DNA of 53,897 bases, taken from Longimicrobium sp. Its GTDB lineage: Bacteria; Gemmatimonadota; Gemmatimonadetes; Longimicrobiales; Longimicrobiaceae. Made by a program: the position numbers and the translations under genes. Location: assembly GCA_036389795.1 (NCBI GenBank), contig DASVWD010000243.1:1-53897 (forward strand), read 5' to 3'. Below are positions 1 to 7,567 of the stretch, one piece after another. The notes beneath the pieces are model-generated. The model saw nothing but the letters and a program-made list of their open reading frames with translations, did no database searches and was not told the origin of the DNA. Each line of letters begins with the position of its first letter. The stretch's first letter is position 1.

Positions 1-1479
1 GCGGCCCAGGCTCCACTCCCGCCAGTCCGCCGGGGCGTCGTCCCAGCGCTTCAGCAGCCGGTCGGTGGCCAGGCAGCGGTCCGCCGGCGCCAGCTTCGGC
101 AGCGCCGCCAGGAGCGCGGGGACGGCGTCGGCGCTCAGGGACGCGGCGTAGCGCGCGTCGAACGGCACCTCCGCGCTCATCCGCCGGGCGTTCACCCGCA
201 CGATCAGCGCGTCGGGGTTCACCGCGTGCAGCACCACCAGCGCCTCCAGCCCCGCCGCCAGCGCGCCGAAGGCGAAGCGCTCGCGCCGCCCCCGGAGCAC
301 CGTCCACGCGAACCAGCCGAAGACCGCCGCCAGCCAGACCATGAACGCCGTGGTGTACAGCCGCAGCTCGGTGAGCCCGTACGCCGCCTGGTACAGCCGC
401 ATCCGGTGCAGCGCCGAGGCGATCATCACGAACACCAGCGCCGTCATCGCGGCCGCCAGCACGCGGAAGGCGCGCTCGTGCCGCGGGCTCTCCCTGCGCA
501 GCAGCCAGTGCGAGCCCAGCAGCAGCGGCAGCACCATCCCCGCCACCGCGCACAGTTCGAAGAAGCCCCGCCGCGCGTACTCGGCGTACGTCGTGGTCCC
601 CGGCTGCTCGATCAGCCCCGTCCCGCCGAAGAAATAGGGGAGCTGCACCACCACGAAGGCCAGGAAGAGCAGGTCCAGCGACCCCAGCACCGTCCCCAGC
701 TCCACGATCCCCAGCGACGGCCGCGGCGGGCGGAGCTCCTCCGAAGGCCGCGCGATCGGCTCGCCGGGGAGCACCAGCGCGCGCAGCACCCCGCCCGCCA
801 GCCAGGCGAAGCAGAGCGCCAGCAGCACGTGCGAGAAGGCGAGCGGCAGGTCCAGGTCGAACCCGCCCAGCAGCCGCTCGAAGCGCGCGTCCGCCGCCGA
901 CAGCAGCGCCCCGAAGACCAGGAGCAGCGGGATCGCCAGCGCCAGCCCGCGCGCCACGGCCAGGGCGTGGCGGCTCCACCCCTCGCGCGGCACCTCGCGC
1001 CACTTCACGTCCTTCGTGAGCAGCAGGAGCGAGCCGAAGGTGGCCTCGGCGAAGGAGGTCAGCAGCCCGCCCACGTACGCCGCCAGCCCGCCCAGGCGGA
1101 TCGTCCCCCCGCGCGCGCGGTGCACGGCCAGGCCTAAGATCAGCAGCAGCGCGGTGAGGTCGAGCGCCTTGAGGGTGGGCGAGTCGCGCCAGGCGATCAG
1201 CACGGCCACCGCGAGCGCCAGCGGCATCCACCCGCGCACGCGGTCGTCCGTCTCCGCCCAGTCCTGCAGCCCCACGGCGGCGGCGACGAGCGCCACGGTC
1301 CACAGCGCCAGGTTGAGCCCCCACGGCGTGGGCCGGAGCAGCGCGTCGCCCAGCGCGCCCAGCGCCAGCGCCGCGCCGGCCACCCCCAGCGCGCGGCGCG
1401 TCGGCGGGCTCATCGGCAGGCGCGCGGCCGTCGGCGCCTCGAGGTTCGCGGGGAGGGTCGATTCGATCTCCATCTCCAT
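1..1479 (-). CDS. DUF4173/DUF4153-like polytopic membrane protein (3' end outside window)
   Basis: Reading the minus strand from the ATG at 1479 gives an open frame of 493 codons that runs off the window edge. It starts MEMEIESTLPANLEAP and then becomes almost entirely hydrophobic helices. The block containing YGLTELRLYTTAFMVWLA is typical of the DUF4173 (DUF4153-related) family of membrane proteins, whose biochemical role is unknown. I count about ten likely membrane helices. The last visible part is a soluble region containing RVNARRMSAEVPFD and DADAVPALLAALP-like sequence, also usual for this family. The start lies 13 bp after the stop of the upstream FAD reductase, so the two are probably co-transcribed. 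A second in-frame ATG lies at 1473. The family call comes from remembered motifs, not a search. Confidence 0.75.
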   Translation of the reverse strand, partial: MEMEIESTLPANLEAPTAARLPMSPPTRRALGVAGAALALGALGDALLRPTPWGLNLALWTVALVAAAVGLQDWAETDDRVRGWMPLALAVAVLIAWRDSPTLKALDLTALLLILGLAVHRARGGTIRLGGLAAYVGGLLTSFAEATFGSLLLLTKDVKWREVPREGWSRHALAVARGLALAIPLLLVFGALLSAADARFERLLGGFDLDLPLAFSHVLLALCFAWLAGGVLRALVLPGEPIARPSEELRPPRPSLGIVELGTVLGSLDLLFLAFVVVQLPYFFGGTGLIEQPGTTTYAEYARRGFFELCAVAGMVLPLLLGSHWLLRRESPRHERAFRVLAAAMTALVFVMIASALHRMRLYQAAYGLTELRLYTTAFMVWLAAVFGWFAWTVLRGRRERFAFGALAAGLEALVVLHAVNPDALIVRVNARRMSAEVPFDARYAASLSADAVPALLAALPKLAPADRCLATDRLLKRWDDAPADWREWSLGR

Positions 1480-1492
1480 CACCCTTTGTAGT

Positions 1493-2686
1493 TCAGCTCG
1501 CCGACGTGCCGTAGAGCACCCGGTCCAGGAGCCGCGCGCGGACCGGTCCGTGAGCGACGGTGGACCGCGTGGCCGGCTCGACGTCGGGGAACGAGCCGCG
1601 GCCGAAGAAGACGTGGTGCGCGAGCGGGGGAAGCAGGCGCAGCGCGGCGCAGGCGGCCTCCGCCAGCGCGGGCGAGCGCACCGCCGACAGGGCGTGCCGC
1701 ATGGCGATGCGGGTGGCGAAGTGCCGCCGGAAGCGCTCGCCGTCGTACGGCTCCAGCGCCGTCGTGTCGCCGCCCGCCAGGTAGTCCGCCGTGACGCGCG
1801 CGGCCAGCGCCGAGAGCCGCAGGCAGGGGTCCAGCCCGCCCGCCGTGAGGGGCGACACCGCCCCCGCCGCGTCGCCCACCAGCAGCCCGCGCGGGGAGGC
1901 GATGCGCCGCAGCACCCCGCCGACCGGGATCCGTCCGCCGCGCCGCTCGTCCGCCCGGCGGCCGGCGAGCCCGAAGCGCGGCGCCACGCGCGCCAGGAAG
2001 CGGCCCAGCGCCTCCACCGGGCGGAAGCGGCCCGCGTACCCGCCGGTGCCCACGTGCACCTCCTCGCCGTCGCTCACCACCCAGGCCAGGTAGCCGGGGG
2101 CCAGCACGGGGTCCAGCCAGCAGTGGAAGGCGGGCGGCCCGTCGGCGCGCACGCCGCGGAAGACGTCTTCCACGCCCACGATCCACTCGCGGTTCTCGTC
2201 GAGCCCCAGGGCGCCCGCCACCCGCGACACGGCGCCGTCCGCGCCCACCAGGAAGCGTGCCCGCACCGTGCGCCGCCCGCCCGCGCCTTCGAGCACGACG
2301 GACGACCCCGCGCCGTCCGGGCGGCTCTCGAGGTAGCGCGTGCGCGGCATCCACTCCACGCCGAGCGCGGCGCAGTCCTCCAGCATGCGGCGGTAGAGCG
2401 CGCCCATCCGTCCCACGCGGAACTCGTCGCGCGGGCTCTCGAGCGGCAGCGCCCGGCCGGCGGGGGAGTAGAGGACCACGCGGCGCACGGGCGGGCCCAG
2501 GCAGTCGTCCGGGAGGTCGAAGTCCTCCAGCGTGCGCCGGACGAAGATCCCCGTGGTGTGCACCGCCGCGTCGACCGAAGCCCTGTGATCGACCAGCAGC
2601 ACCCGGAGCCCGCGCGCGGCCATCCCCCGCGCGCTCTCCAGCCCCGCCAGCCCGGCGCCCACCACCAGCACGTCGTGGTCGCTCAC
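1493..2686 (-). CDS. FAD-dependent oxidoreductase, geranylgeranyl-reductase-like
   Basis: This is a 397-residue flavoprotein. The N-terminal VVGAGLAGLESARGMAARG is a Rossmann FAD-binding fold, followed by VLLVDHRAS as the ribose-binding acidic strand. VGADGAVSRVAGALGL in the middle and GDAAGAVSPLTAGGLDP near residue 270 are the second and third flavin motifs of the geranylgeranyl reductase / p-hydroxybenzoate hydroxylase superfamily. The true start is taken as the GTG at 2686, because the upstream gene's TGA overlaps it (GTGA) and the flavin motif begins within ten residues; the much longer open frame upstream is an antisense-type shadow. The substrate is unknown. Reduction of an isoprenoid or a quinone-like compound would fit the family, and uppS lies close by, but this is inference. 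Confidence 0.8.
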   Translation of the reverse strand: MSDHDVLVVGAGLAGLESARGMAARGLRVLLVDHRASVDAAVHTTGIFVRRTLEDFDLPDDCLGPPVRRVVLYSPAGRALPLESPRDEFRVGRMGALYRRMLEDCAALGVEWMPRTRYLESRPDGAGSSVVLEGAGGRRTVRARFLVGADGAVSRVAGALGLDENREWIVGVEDVFRGVRADGPPAFHCWLDPVLAPGYLAWVVSDGEEVHVGTGGYAGRFRPVEALGRFLARVAPRFGLAGRRADERRGGRIPVGGVLRRIASPRGLLVGDAAGAVSPLTAGGLDPCLRLSALAARVTADYLAGGDTTALEPYDGERFRRHFATRIAMRHALSAVRSPALAEAACAALRLLPPLAHHVFFGRGSFPDVEPATRSTVAHGPVRARLLDRVLYGTSAS

Positions 2687-3396
2687 GAGCGGACTCCGGC
2701 GAGCGGCGCGTCGCGTAGGCGAAAGACGGTCTTCGCGTGCAGCAGGCTGCGCTCGTGCCCGATCAGCAGGCGGGTGACGGGGTCGGCCTCGGTGACCAGG
2801 AGCCCGGGGCTCCGCACCCCCGGCGGGACGTCGAAGACCAGCGTGGTCGTGTACGACTCCCCCGGCCGGAGCGGCGCGGCGAGCGGCGTCTGCCGCCCGG
2901 CCGACGCTTCCAGCGCGCGCAGCCCCTCCTCCGAGGGCGCGTAGCGGTTCCCCTCCGCGTCCACCAGGCGCACGTCGCGCGGGTTGGGCGTGAGTGGGCT
3001 GCCGCCGCGGCGGGAGGAAGTCGTCCCGGGGTCGAACCAGACCCTGAGCGTCACCACCTCCCAGGCGCCGCGCGAGGGCCGCGCGGCGCCGAGGGCGGCC
3101 TCCCGCCGCGCGCCGAGCACCGAGTAGGCCAGGTGGCAGTCGATCTCGCAGAAGTACTTGGCGTTCCCCGGCTCCACCACCCGCTCGCGGCTGGCCAGCG
3201 AGAAGCCGGTGAGCGCCGCCAGGTACGCCGCCGCGACCGCGCCCCCCGCGAGCAGCACCCGCCGCGCCGCGAACGAGCTGCGGCGGAGGAGCAGGATCAC
3301 GAACGCCACGCCCGCCGCCCCCAGCAGCGCCGCGGTGCCCAGGAACGCCAGCACGGAAAGGATCGCGTTGCCGTGGAAGTTGAAGAGCGGTTGCAT
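2683..3396 (-). CDS. Membrane-anchored extracytoplasmic protein with a CxxxC motif
   Basis: The protein has 237 residues. Two hydrophobic helices occupy about residues 12-37 and 45-65, followed by a soluble domain of about 165 residues. Just after the second helix is KYFCEIDCHLAYSV, a CxxxCH cysteine pair that could form a disulfide, bind metal or attach a cofactor. The rest (VVTLRVWFDPGTTS, RDVRLVDAEGNRY, TTTLVFDVPPGV) reads like the beta-sandwich of DUF4352-type extracellular domains. Its stop overlaps the start of the flavoprotein gene by 4 bp, so the two are translationally coupled and may work together at the membrane. The start ATG at 3396 is preceded by an AGGAGG-like site (ggcctcctt on the plus strand). 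The function is unknown. Confidence 0.75.
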   Translation of the reverse strand: MQPLFNFHGNAILSVLAFLGTAALLGAAGVAFVILLLRRSSFAARRVLLAGGAVAAAYLAALTGFSLASRERVVEPGNAKYFCEIDCHLAYSVLGARREAALGAARPSRGAWEVVTLRVWFDPGTTSSRRGGSPLTPNPRDVRLVDAEGNRYAPSEEGLRALEASAGRQTPLAAPLRPGESYTTTLVFDVPPGVRSPGLLVTEADPVTRLLIGHERSLLHAKTVFRLRDAPLAGVRS

Positions 3397-3426
3397 CGTA
3401 CGGCCTCCTTCGGTTGATCGACCCCA

Positions 3427-3522
3427 AGTGCTTTAGTCCTTAGTGCTTAGTCCTTAGTGCTTGTACAAAGGCCGATGATCGCGCCGAAGCCCCACTAAGC
3501 ACTAAGGACTAAGCACTAACAC
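3427..3522. repeat. Hairpin element of inverted AGTGCTTAGTCC words
   Basis: The left arm repeats the words AGTGCTT and AGTCCTT several times. After about 30 bases of unrelated spacer the right arm carries the same words inverted (CTAAGCACTAAGGACTAAGC). The transcript could fold into a long stem. It lies between the 3' end of uppS and the start of the CxxxC protein gene, both read leftward. A related copy occurs at 34237-34319. Confidence 0.8.
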
Positions 3523-3530
3523 ACTGCCGT

Positions 3531-4259
3531 TCACCCCGCCGCCGCCGCCGGCACCCGCCCGAAGCGGCGCTCGCGCCGGCGGAACTCCGCCACCGCCTCG
3601 CCGAGCGCGGCCGCGTCGAAGTCCGGCCACTGGCGCGGGGTGAAGTACAGCTCCGCGTAGGCGCACTCCCAGAGCAGGAAGTCGCTGAGGCGCTGCTCGC
3701 CCCCCGTGCGCACCAGCAGGTCCACGTCGGGCACGGGGAACGGGTCGCCGATCGCCTGGCCCAGCAGCGCGGCGAACTCCTCGCGGTCCGGCTCGCGGCC
3801 CCCGGCGAGGGACGCCGCGCGCGCGATGGCGTCGCGCGCCGAGTAGTCGATCGCCAGGCGCAGGTGCAGCCGCGCGCCGCCGGCGGTCGCCTCCTCGGCG
3901 CCCTCGATGGCGCGCACCAGCGTCTCCGACAGGCGGTCGCGCCGGCCCACCACGCCCAGGCGCACCCCGTTCTCCACCAGCCGCTGGGTCTCCGAGGCCA
4001 GGTAGCTGCGGAAGAGGCGCATCAGCGCCCCCACCTCGCGCGGCGGGCGGGCCCAGTTGTCGGAGCTGAACGCGTAGAGCGTGAGCGTGCCCACCCCCAG
4101 CCCGGGCGCCGCCTCCACCACCCGCCGCACCGCCTTCGCCCCCTCGCGGTGGCCGGCCACCCGCGGGAGCCCCCGCGCCACCGCCCAGCGGCCGTTGCCG
4201 TCCATGATCACGGCCAGGTGCAGCCCCGCGAACCCGCCCTTGCCCAAAGTGCTCTGCAT
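3531..4259 (-). CDS. uppS: Isoprenyl transferase (undecaprenyl diphosphate synthase)
   Basis: This 242-residue cis-prenyltransferase elongates farnesyl diphosphate with isopentenyl diphosphate to the C55 carrier lipid used in peptidoglycan and O-antigen assembly. Family signatures are intact and in order: [10 protein letters not shown] (catalytic Asp), [25 protein letters not shown], and the C-terminal [14 protein letters not shown] block, followed by [15 protein letters not shown]. Length is typical. The ATG at 4259 lies a short distance before the first motif and is preceded by a GGGG-rich ribosome-binding site. It is downstream of, and in the same direction as, the winged-helix regulator, with a gap of about 40 bp. 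The genes that usually neighbour uppS (cdsA, dxr) are not present here. Confidence 0.93.
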   Translation of the reverse strand: MQSTLGKGGFAGLHLAVIMDGNGRWAVARGLPRVAGHREGAKAVRRVVEAAPGLGVGTLTLYAFSSDNWARPPREVGALMRLFRSYLASETQRLVENGVRLGVVGRRDRLSETLVRAIEGAEEATAGGARLHLRLAIDYSARDAIARAASLAGGREPDREEFAALLGQAIGDPFPVPDVDLLVRTGGEQRLSDFLLWECAYAELYFTPRQWPDFDAAALGEAVAEFRRRERRFGRVPAAAAG

Positions 4260-4298
4260 CGTAAAGCCCCGGGTGAAAAAAATTTGGGTTTCTCCGCG

Positions 4299-4670
4299 TC
4301 AGCGCTCGCGCACCGCGTGGATGAGCGCCTCCATGTGGGCCAGGTACGCCTCCAGCGCGCGGCGCCCCGGCTCGGTCAGCCGGAACTCCGTGCGGGGGAC
4401 GCGCCCCTCGAACTTCTTGGTGCACTCCACGTAGCCCGCCTCCTCCAGCTTGCGGGCGTGCACGCTCAGGTTGCCGTCGGTGAGCCCCAGCATGTCCTTC
4501 AGCTCGTTGAAGGCGAGCGACTGGTTCACCGCCAGCGCGCTCACGATCCCCAGCCGCACCCGCTCGTGGATGAGCCGGTCCAGCTCGGGGGCGCCCGCCT
4601 CGGCGCCGCCGGGAACGCTGCGCAGCGGCTCCGCCGCGCTCTGGCGCGCGGCCCGCCTGGCCTCAGCCAC
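4299..4670 (-). CDS. Winged-helix transcriptional regulator (HTH_34-like)
   Basis: The protein has 123 residues. After a charged N-terminal tail, residues about 30-110 form a winged helix: [30 protein letters not shown] is helix-turn-helix plus recognition helix, and [17 protein letters not shown] is the wing and C-terminal helix. This matches the HTH_34/MarR-like family that acts as a dimeric repressor. The gene overlaps the upstream membrane-protein gene by 8 bp, so they form one operon. A perfect 17-bp palindrome just upstream of that operon (5320-5336) is a natural candidate operator for this protein. The signal sensed is unknown. Confidence 0.82.
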   Translation of the reverse strand: MAEARRAARQSAAEPLRSVPGGAEAGAPELDRLIHERVRLGIVSALAVNQSLAFNELKDMLGLTDGNLSVHARKLEEAGYVECTKKFEGRVPRTEFRLTEPGRRALEAYLAHMEALIHAVRER

Positions 4671-5280
4671 CGTACCTCCTCGCGATCAGGGTCCCGAACA
4701 CCACGTGCAGCCCCCCGAACCCGGCCGCCATCAGCGCGTCGCCCCACTCCGGCGGGGCGAAGAGCGTGGCGCCGCCCAGCAGCATGAAGCTGAGTCCCAT
4801 CACCGGCACCACCTTCACCGAGAACGAGCCCGCCGCCACGATCCCCACCCCGAAGAGCAGCAGCCACATCCCCGGGAGCAGGTGCGGCATCCCCGCCCGG
4901 AAGAGCACCGCCGTGAGCACCGCGCCCGCCACCAGCGGCGGGAACAGGCTCAGCGCGAACTTACGCCCCGGGCCGGAGCGCAGCGGCATCCCCATGGCGC
5001 GCGCCTTCATGGCCGTGGTCACCAGCCCGATCAGCCCGGCCACCACGGCCGCCACCGCCCAGGTGGCCAGCCAGTTGTGGGGCGACTCCTGCCGCGAGGC
5101 CAGCCACGCCGCCAGGAAGCCGGTGACGCCGATCACCACCTGCCCCCACCCCGAGACGGCGGTGAAGCTCCCCGCGCGCTCCATGGTGTCGCGGATGAAG
5201 CGCAGGTTGTCCAGCGCGGCCGCGTGCAGCTCCAGGGGCGGCTCCTCGGGGGGCCTGCGGAAGGGGAGGATCTTCGCCAT
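4663..5280 (-). CDS. Polytopic membrane protein co-transcribed with the winged-helix regulator
   Basis: The protein has 205 residues. A cytoplasmic N-terminal tail ([15 protein letters not shown]) is followed by about five or six membrane helices, including [56 protein letters not shown] and [17 protein letters not shown] recognise no enzyme motif. The 8-bp overlap with the regulator gene and the promoter/operator region just upstream suggest a two-gene module in which the membrane protein senses or is controlled by the regulator. This arrangement is common in acidobacterial and gemmatimonad genomes (from memory). The ATG at 5280 is the first in the frame. Confidence 0.7.
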   Translation of the reverse strand: MAKILPFRRPPEEPPLELHAAALDNLRFIRDTMERAGSFTAVSGWGQVVIGVTGFLAAWLASRQESPHNWLATWAVAAVVAGLIGLVTTAMKARAMGMPLRSGPGRKFALSLFPPLVAGAVLTAVLFRAGMPHLLPGMWLLLFGVGIVAAGSFSVKVVPVMGLSFMLLGGATLFAPPEWGDALMAAGFGGLHVVFGTLIARRYGG

Positions 5281-5288
5281 GGCTCGAT

Positions 5289-5336
5289 ACGATGCGCTGC
5301 TGGTGCCCGCGTGTCAAGTGCTTTACACAGTAAAGC
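5289..5336 (-). promoter_or_regulatory. Promoter with 17-bp palindromic operator for the regulator operon
   Basis: On the minus strand, TTGACA (plus positions 5312-5317) is a consensus -35 box; 17 bases on is a weaker CATCGT -10 at about 5289-5294. Abutting the -35 box is the perfect palindrome GCTTTACACAGTAAAGC (5320-5336), which looks like an operator. Confidence 0.55.
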
Positions 5337-5387
5337 AGGTTTCGTGCCTGCCCGGTGCGCCGCCGAGAGCGTCCTTTCGGCCCGTCC

Positions 5388-5419
5388 TTGGACGTTCCCG
5401 GTCGGCGACATAATATGTC
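5388..5419 (+). promoter_or_regulatory. Putative sigma-70 promoter with GACATAATATGTC dyad
   Basis: TTGGAC (5388-5393) and TAATAT (5411-5416) are separated by 17 bases. The -10 box sits inside the perfect 13-bp palindrome GACATAATATGTC (5407-5419). It points towards the secreted protein gene at 5481. Confidence 0.5.
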
Positions 5420-5480
5420 CCCTTGTGCTTCACCGCTCACGCTCCGCGACTCATCCCCTCGTTCGATCCCGGAGGAGATC

Positions 5481-6098
5481 ATGCGCCGATGGCACCCGCT
5501 GGCCGCGTCTCTGGCGGCGCTGGCCCTCACCGCCGCGCTCTCCGCGCCCGGCGCCGCCCGGCGGCAGTCGTGCGACCGCTCGCAGGTCTTCCGTCGCGAC
5601 ATGCTGGACAACTTCCGGACGCCGGGGGCCCGCACCCAGCCGAGCTCCGAGCTCCGGGCCTACCTGGCAGGCATCAAGACGGGGTCCCGGGAGAACCAGG
5701 GCTACGACAACGGCGCCGCCGGCACGGGCTTCGGCGACTCGTTCACGCTCGGCGCCGAACCGGTCTGCTCGGTCCTGGTGGAGATCGCCGTCCGCAAGGC
5801 GCCGCAGGGCCTCGCCGGCACCGGCTGGAGCGGCGACGAGGTCCGGGTGGGCCGCGCTCCCTTCGCCGCGGAAGGGCAGATCCTGTACCGGGACAGCCTC
5901 TGGGCGGGCCCGAACGCCGAGCGCTCCGCGCGGACGCTGCACATCCCGCTCGCGTCCGACTCGCTGGCACTGGCGGGCGTGAACGCCTTCCTGGAGGCGC
6001 ACGGCGGGGTGCTCGACGTGGCGGTGGGAGGCCACAGCAACGTGGATTACGTCGCCGTCTACGTCACGCGCAGGCTGCCGGCCGAGCCTCGCCCGTAG
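5481..6098 (+). CDS. Secreted protein of unknown function
   Basis: This is a 205-residue protein with an N-terminal signal peptide (MRRWHPLAASLAALALTAAL, cleavage likely after the APGAA region). The start at 5481 is fixed by a GGAGGAG ribosome-binding site ten bases upstream; the longer frame starting at 5355 lacks one and would bury the signal peptide. The mature part contains two cysteines (SCDRS and EPVCSVLVEIAV) that could form one disulfide. It has an all-beta look, with alternating strands such as SVLVEIAVRKAP and VDYVAVYVTRRL. I recognise no family. It is followed 18 bp later by the convergent outer-membrane barrel gene. Confidence 0.7.
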   Translation: MRRWHPLAASLAALALTAALSAPGAARRQSCDRSQVFRRDMLDNFRTPGARTQPSSELRAYLAGIKTGSRENQGYDNGAAGTGFGDSFTLGAEPVCSVLVEIAVRKAPQGLAGTGWSGDEVRVGRAPFAAEGQILYRDSLWAGPNAERSARTLHIPLASDSLALAGVNAFLEAHGGVLDVAVGGHSNVDYVAVYVTRRLPAEPRP

Positions 6099-6116
6099 GC
6101 CGTCCGCCGCCGCCCG

Positions 6117-6962
6117 TCAGCGCCGCATGCCGGCCGACACCAGCACGCCCGACGACGGGCTGAAGTCCGTGTACCCGGCCACGAGCTCCGCGCGGACGAA
6201 CCAGCGTCCCGTCGTGCGGAAGCCCAGCCGTACCTCGCCCAGCGACTCGTTGCCGCGGATCTCCTCGTGCGCCGTCCCCACCTGCTGGCCGAGGACGGCG
6301 AGCGAGGGGACCACCGGCCCGGCGTCCAGCTCCGCGCACAGGGCGTAGACCAGCAGGTCGTCCTGCTCGAACTCCGGGTCGCGCGTCCCGAAGATCCCCA
6401 CCCCCGCCTCCGCCGCCAGCGACGCCCTCCCCCGCGCCGCCCGCGCGCCCACGGTGGCGAAGAAGTCGGTGGCGTCGCGGTCCAGCCCCACCCGGTTGTC
6501 CGTGGTCGGCAGCCGCGCCCCGAAGCGCAGGATCGCGGCGACCGGCGCTCCCTCCCCGGTCAGCCGCACCGCCGTCGCCACGCGGTAGTCCCCCGAGTCG
6601 CTTCGGTCGCCGTCGTCCGCCGGCTGCACGAACGGCTCCGGGGGCGCGAAGCTCCGCTCCTCGTCGAAGAAGCGCCGCACCGTCCCGCCCGCTTCCAGGA
6701 CCACGCGCCCCGTCCGCCAGAACGCGCGGAAGCTCCCCGCCTCCACCAGCGTCCCCTCCGTCCCCGCCAGCGACGCCCGTTGCCCGCGCAGCCACCCCCC
6801 GCCGGCCTCTACCTGCACGCTCCTTCCCGCCTCCAGCATCCCCCATTCGAACGGCTCCAGCGGTCGGAGCTGCGCGGCGAGTGGAAGCGCCGTGAGTGAA
6901 AAGATCGGAGCAAGAAGAAGCAGGCGTAACGAACGGAACCGAAGAGCGCGAGGCGAGATCAA
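6117..6962 (-). CDS. Outer-membrane beta-barrel-like protein
   Basis: This 281-residue protein starts with a signal peptide (LLLLAPIFSLTALPLAAQ). The mature part is made of alternating amphipathic strands separated by glycine-rich turns (VQVEAGGGWLRGQ, VVLEAGGTVRRFFDEE, ASLAAEAGVGIFG, WFVRAELVAGYTDF) and ends in VSAGMRR. This fits a small outer-membrane barrel. The only start that retains the signal peptide is a TTG at 6962, which overlaps the TGA stop of the preceding DUF4276 gene (TTGA). That is an unusual start codon, and the original start may have been displaced when the ATPase/DUF4276 pair arrived. Role and ligand are unknown. Confidence 0.65.
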   Translation of the reverse strand: MISPRALRFRSLRLLLLAPIFSLTALPLAAQLRPLEPFEWGMLEAGRSVQVEAGGGWLRGQRASLAGTEGTLVEAGSFRAFWRTGRVVLEAGGTVRRFFDEERSFAPPEPFVQPADDGDRSDSGDYRVATAVRLTGEGAPVAAILRFGARLPTTDNRVGLDRDATDFFATVGARAARGRASLAAEAGVGIFGTRDPEFEQDDLLVYALCAELDAGPVVPSLAVLGQQVGTAHEEIRGNESLGEVRLGFRTTGRWFVRAELVAGYTDFSPSSGVLVSAGMRR

Positions 6963-7567
6963 GCGCCCTCCGTCGAAAGTTGTTGCTCAATCGTTATAAA
7001 CAGCCGCTCGCAGTGAGACGCCCGGTCGCGCACCTTGCCTGGGTCCAGCCGCTCAAGGATTTGTGGGGCGTGCCGGATCTTGTCGTATTTCCCTTTCTGT
7101 GTTCTGCGCGTCGCATTCTCAAGCGATGGAGCTAAGTCTACCTTGGGAATTTCTTCTACCTTTTCACGTCCCGGGAGCGCACCGGCCTGGAACCCTTGGC
7201 CGTAGTACTTTCGGAGCGCATCGATATCCGCCAGGAACCAGGCCTCCATGGCCTGGGTCATTAGATGGCACTGTTCGTCAGCCACTGCTGATAGATCCCA
7301 TGCATCGCCTTTTGGCGCGGAGAGATGCTCCCGAGGTGTCTTGATGACGGGCCACTCCGCGTCTACAAGCAGGATGTTCAGTGCTTTCGGGTGGGTACGC
7401 AGGGCGAATTGGAAAGCGTCATACGTGCTGGATCGCGAGCCGCACAGCACGATTTCCCATCGGCATTTGCGGCGCCTGGCGTTCTCTTCGAGTCCCGCTA
7501 AGAAACCACGAAATCCTCTTCGTAGCTCTGGGGCACCTTCGATGTAGAGGCGGATCTCCCTCACCAC
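6959..7567 (-). CDS. DUF4276 family protein (possible TOPRIM-like nuclease partner)
   Basis: The protein has 202 residues. The N-terminal strand IRLYIEGAPELRRGFRGFL places a conserved Glu early, and NILLVDAEWPV supplies an acidic strand end. That Glu plus acidic-strand spacing is reminiscent of TOPRIM-like folds (my inference). QAMEAWFLADIDALRKYYG is the characteristic DUF4276 block. It overlaps the stop of the upstream AAA ATPase by a few bases (GTGGTGA), with a GTG start at 7567 or 7564. DUF4276 proteins commonly sit beside an AAA_21/RecF-like ATPase. By analogy with OLD and PARIS-type systems the pair may sense phage and cut nucleic acid. Codon use is visibly less GC-biased than in the neighbours, which suggests transfer. 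Confidence 0.72.
   Translation of the reverse strand: MVREIRLYIEGAPELRRGFRGFLAGLEENARRRKCRWEIVLCGSRSSTYDAFQFALRTHPKALNILLVDAEWPVIKTPREHLSAPKGDAWDLSAVADEQCHLMTQAMEAWFLADIDALRKYYGQGFQAGALPGREKVEEIPKVDLAPSLENATRRTQKGKYDKIRHAPQILERLDPGKVRDRASHCERLFITIEQQLSTEGA

Noticed and set aside
226-2944. Plus-strand frames over the DUF4173-like and flavoprotein genes
   Set aside because: They are shadows; the minus-strand translations carry recognisable families and coupled starts.
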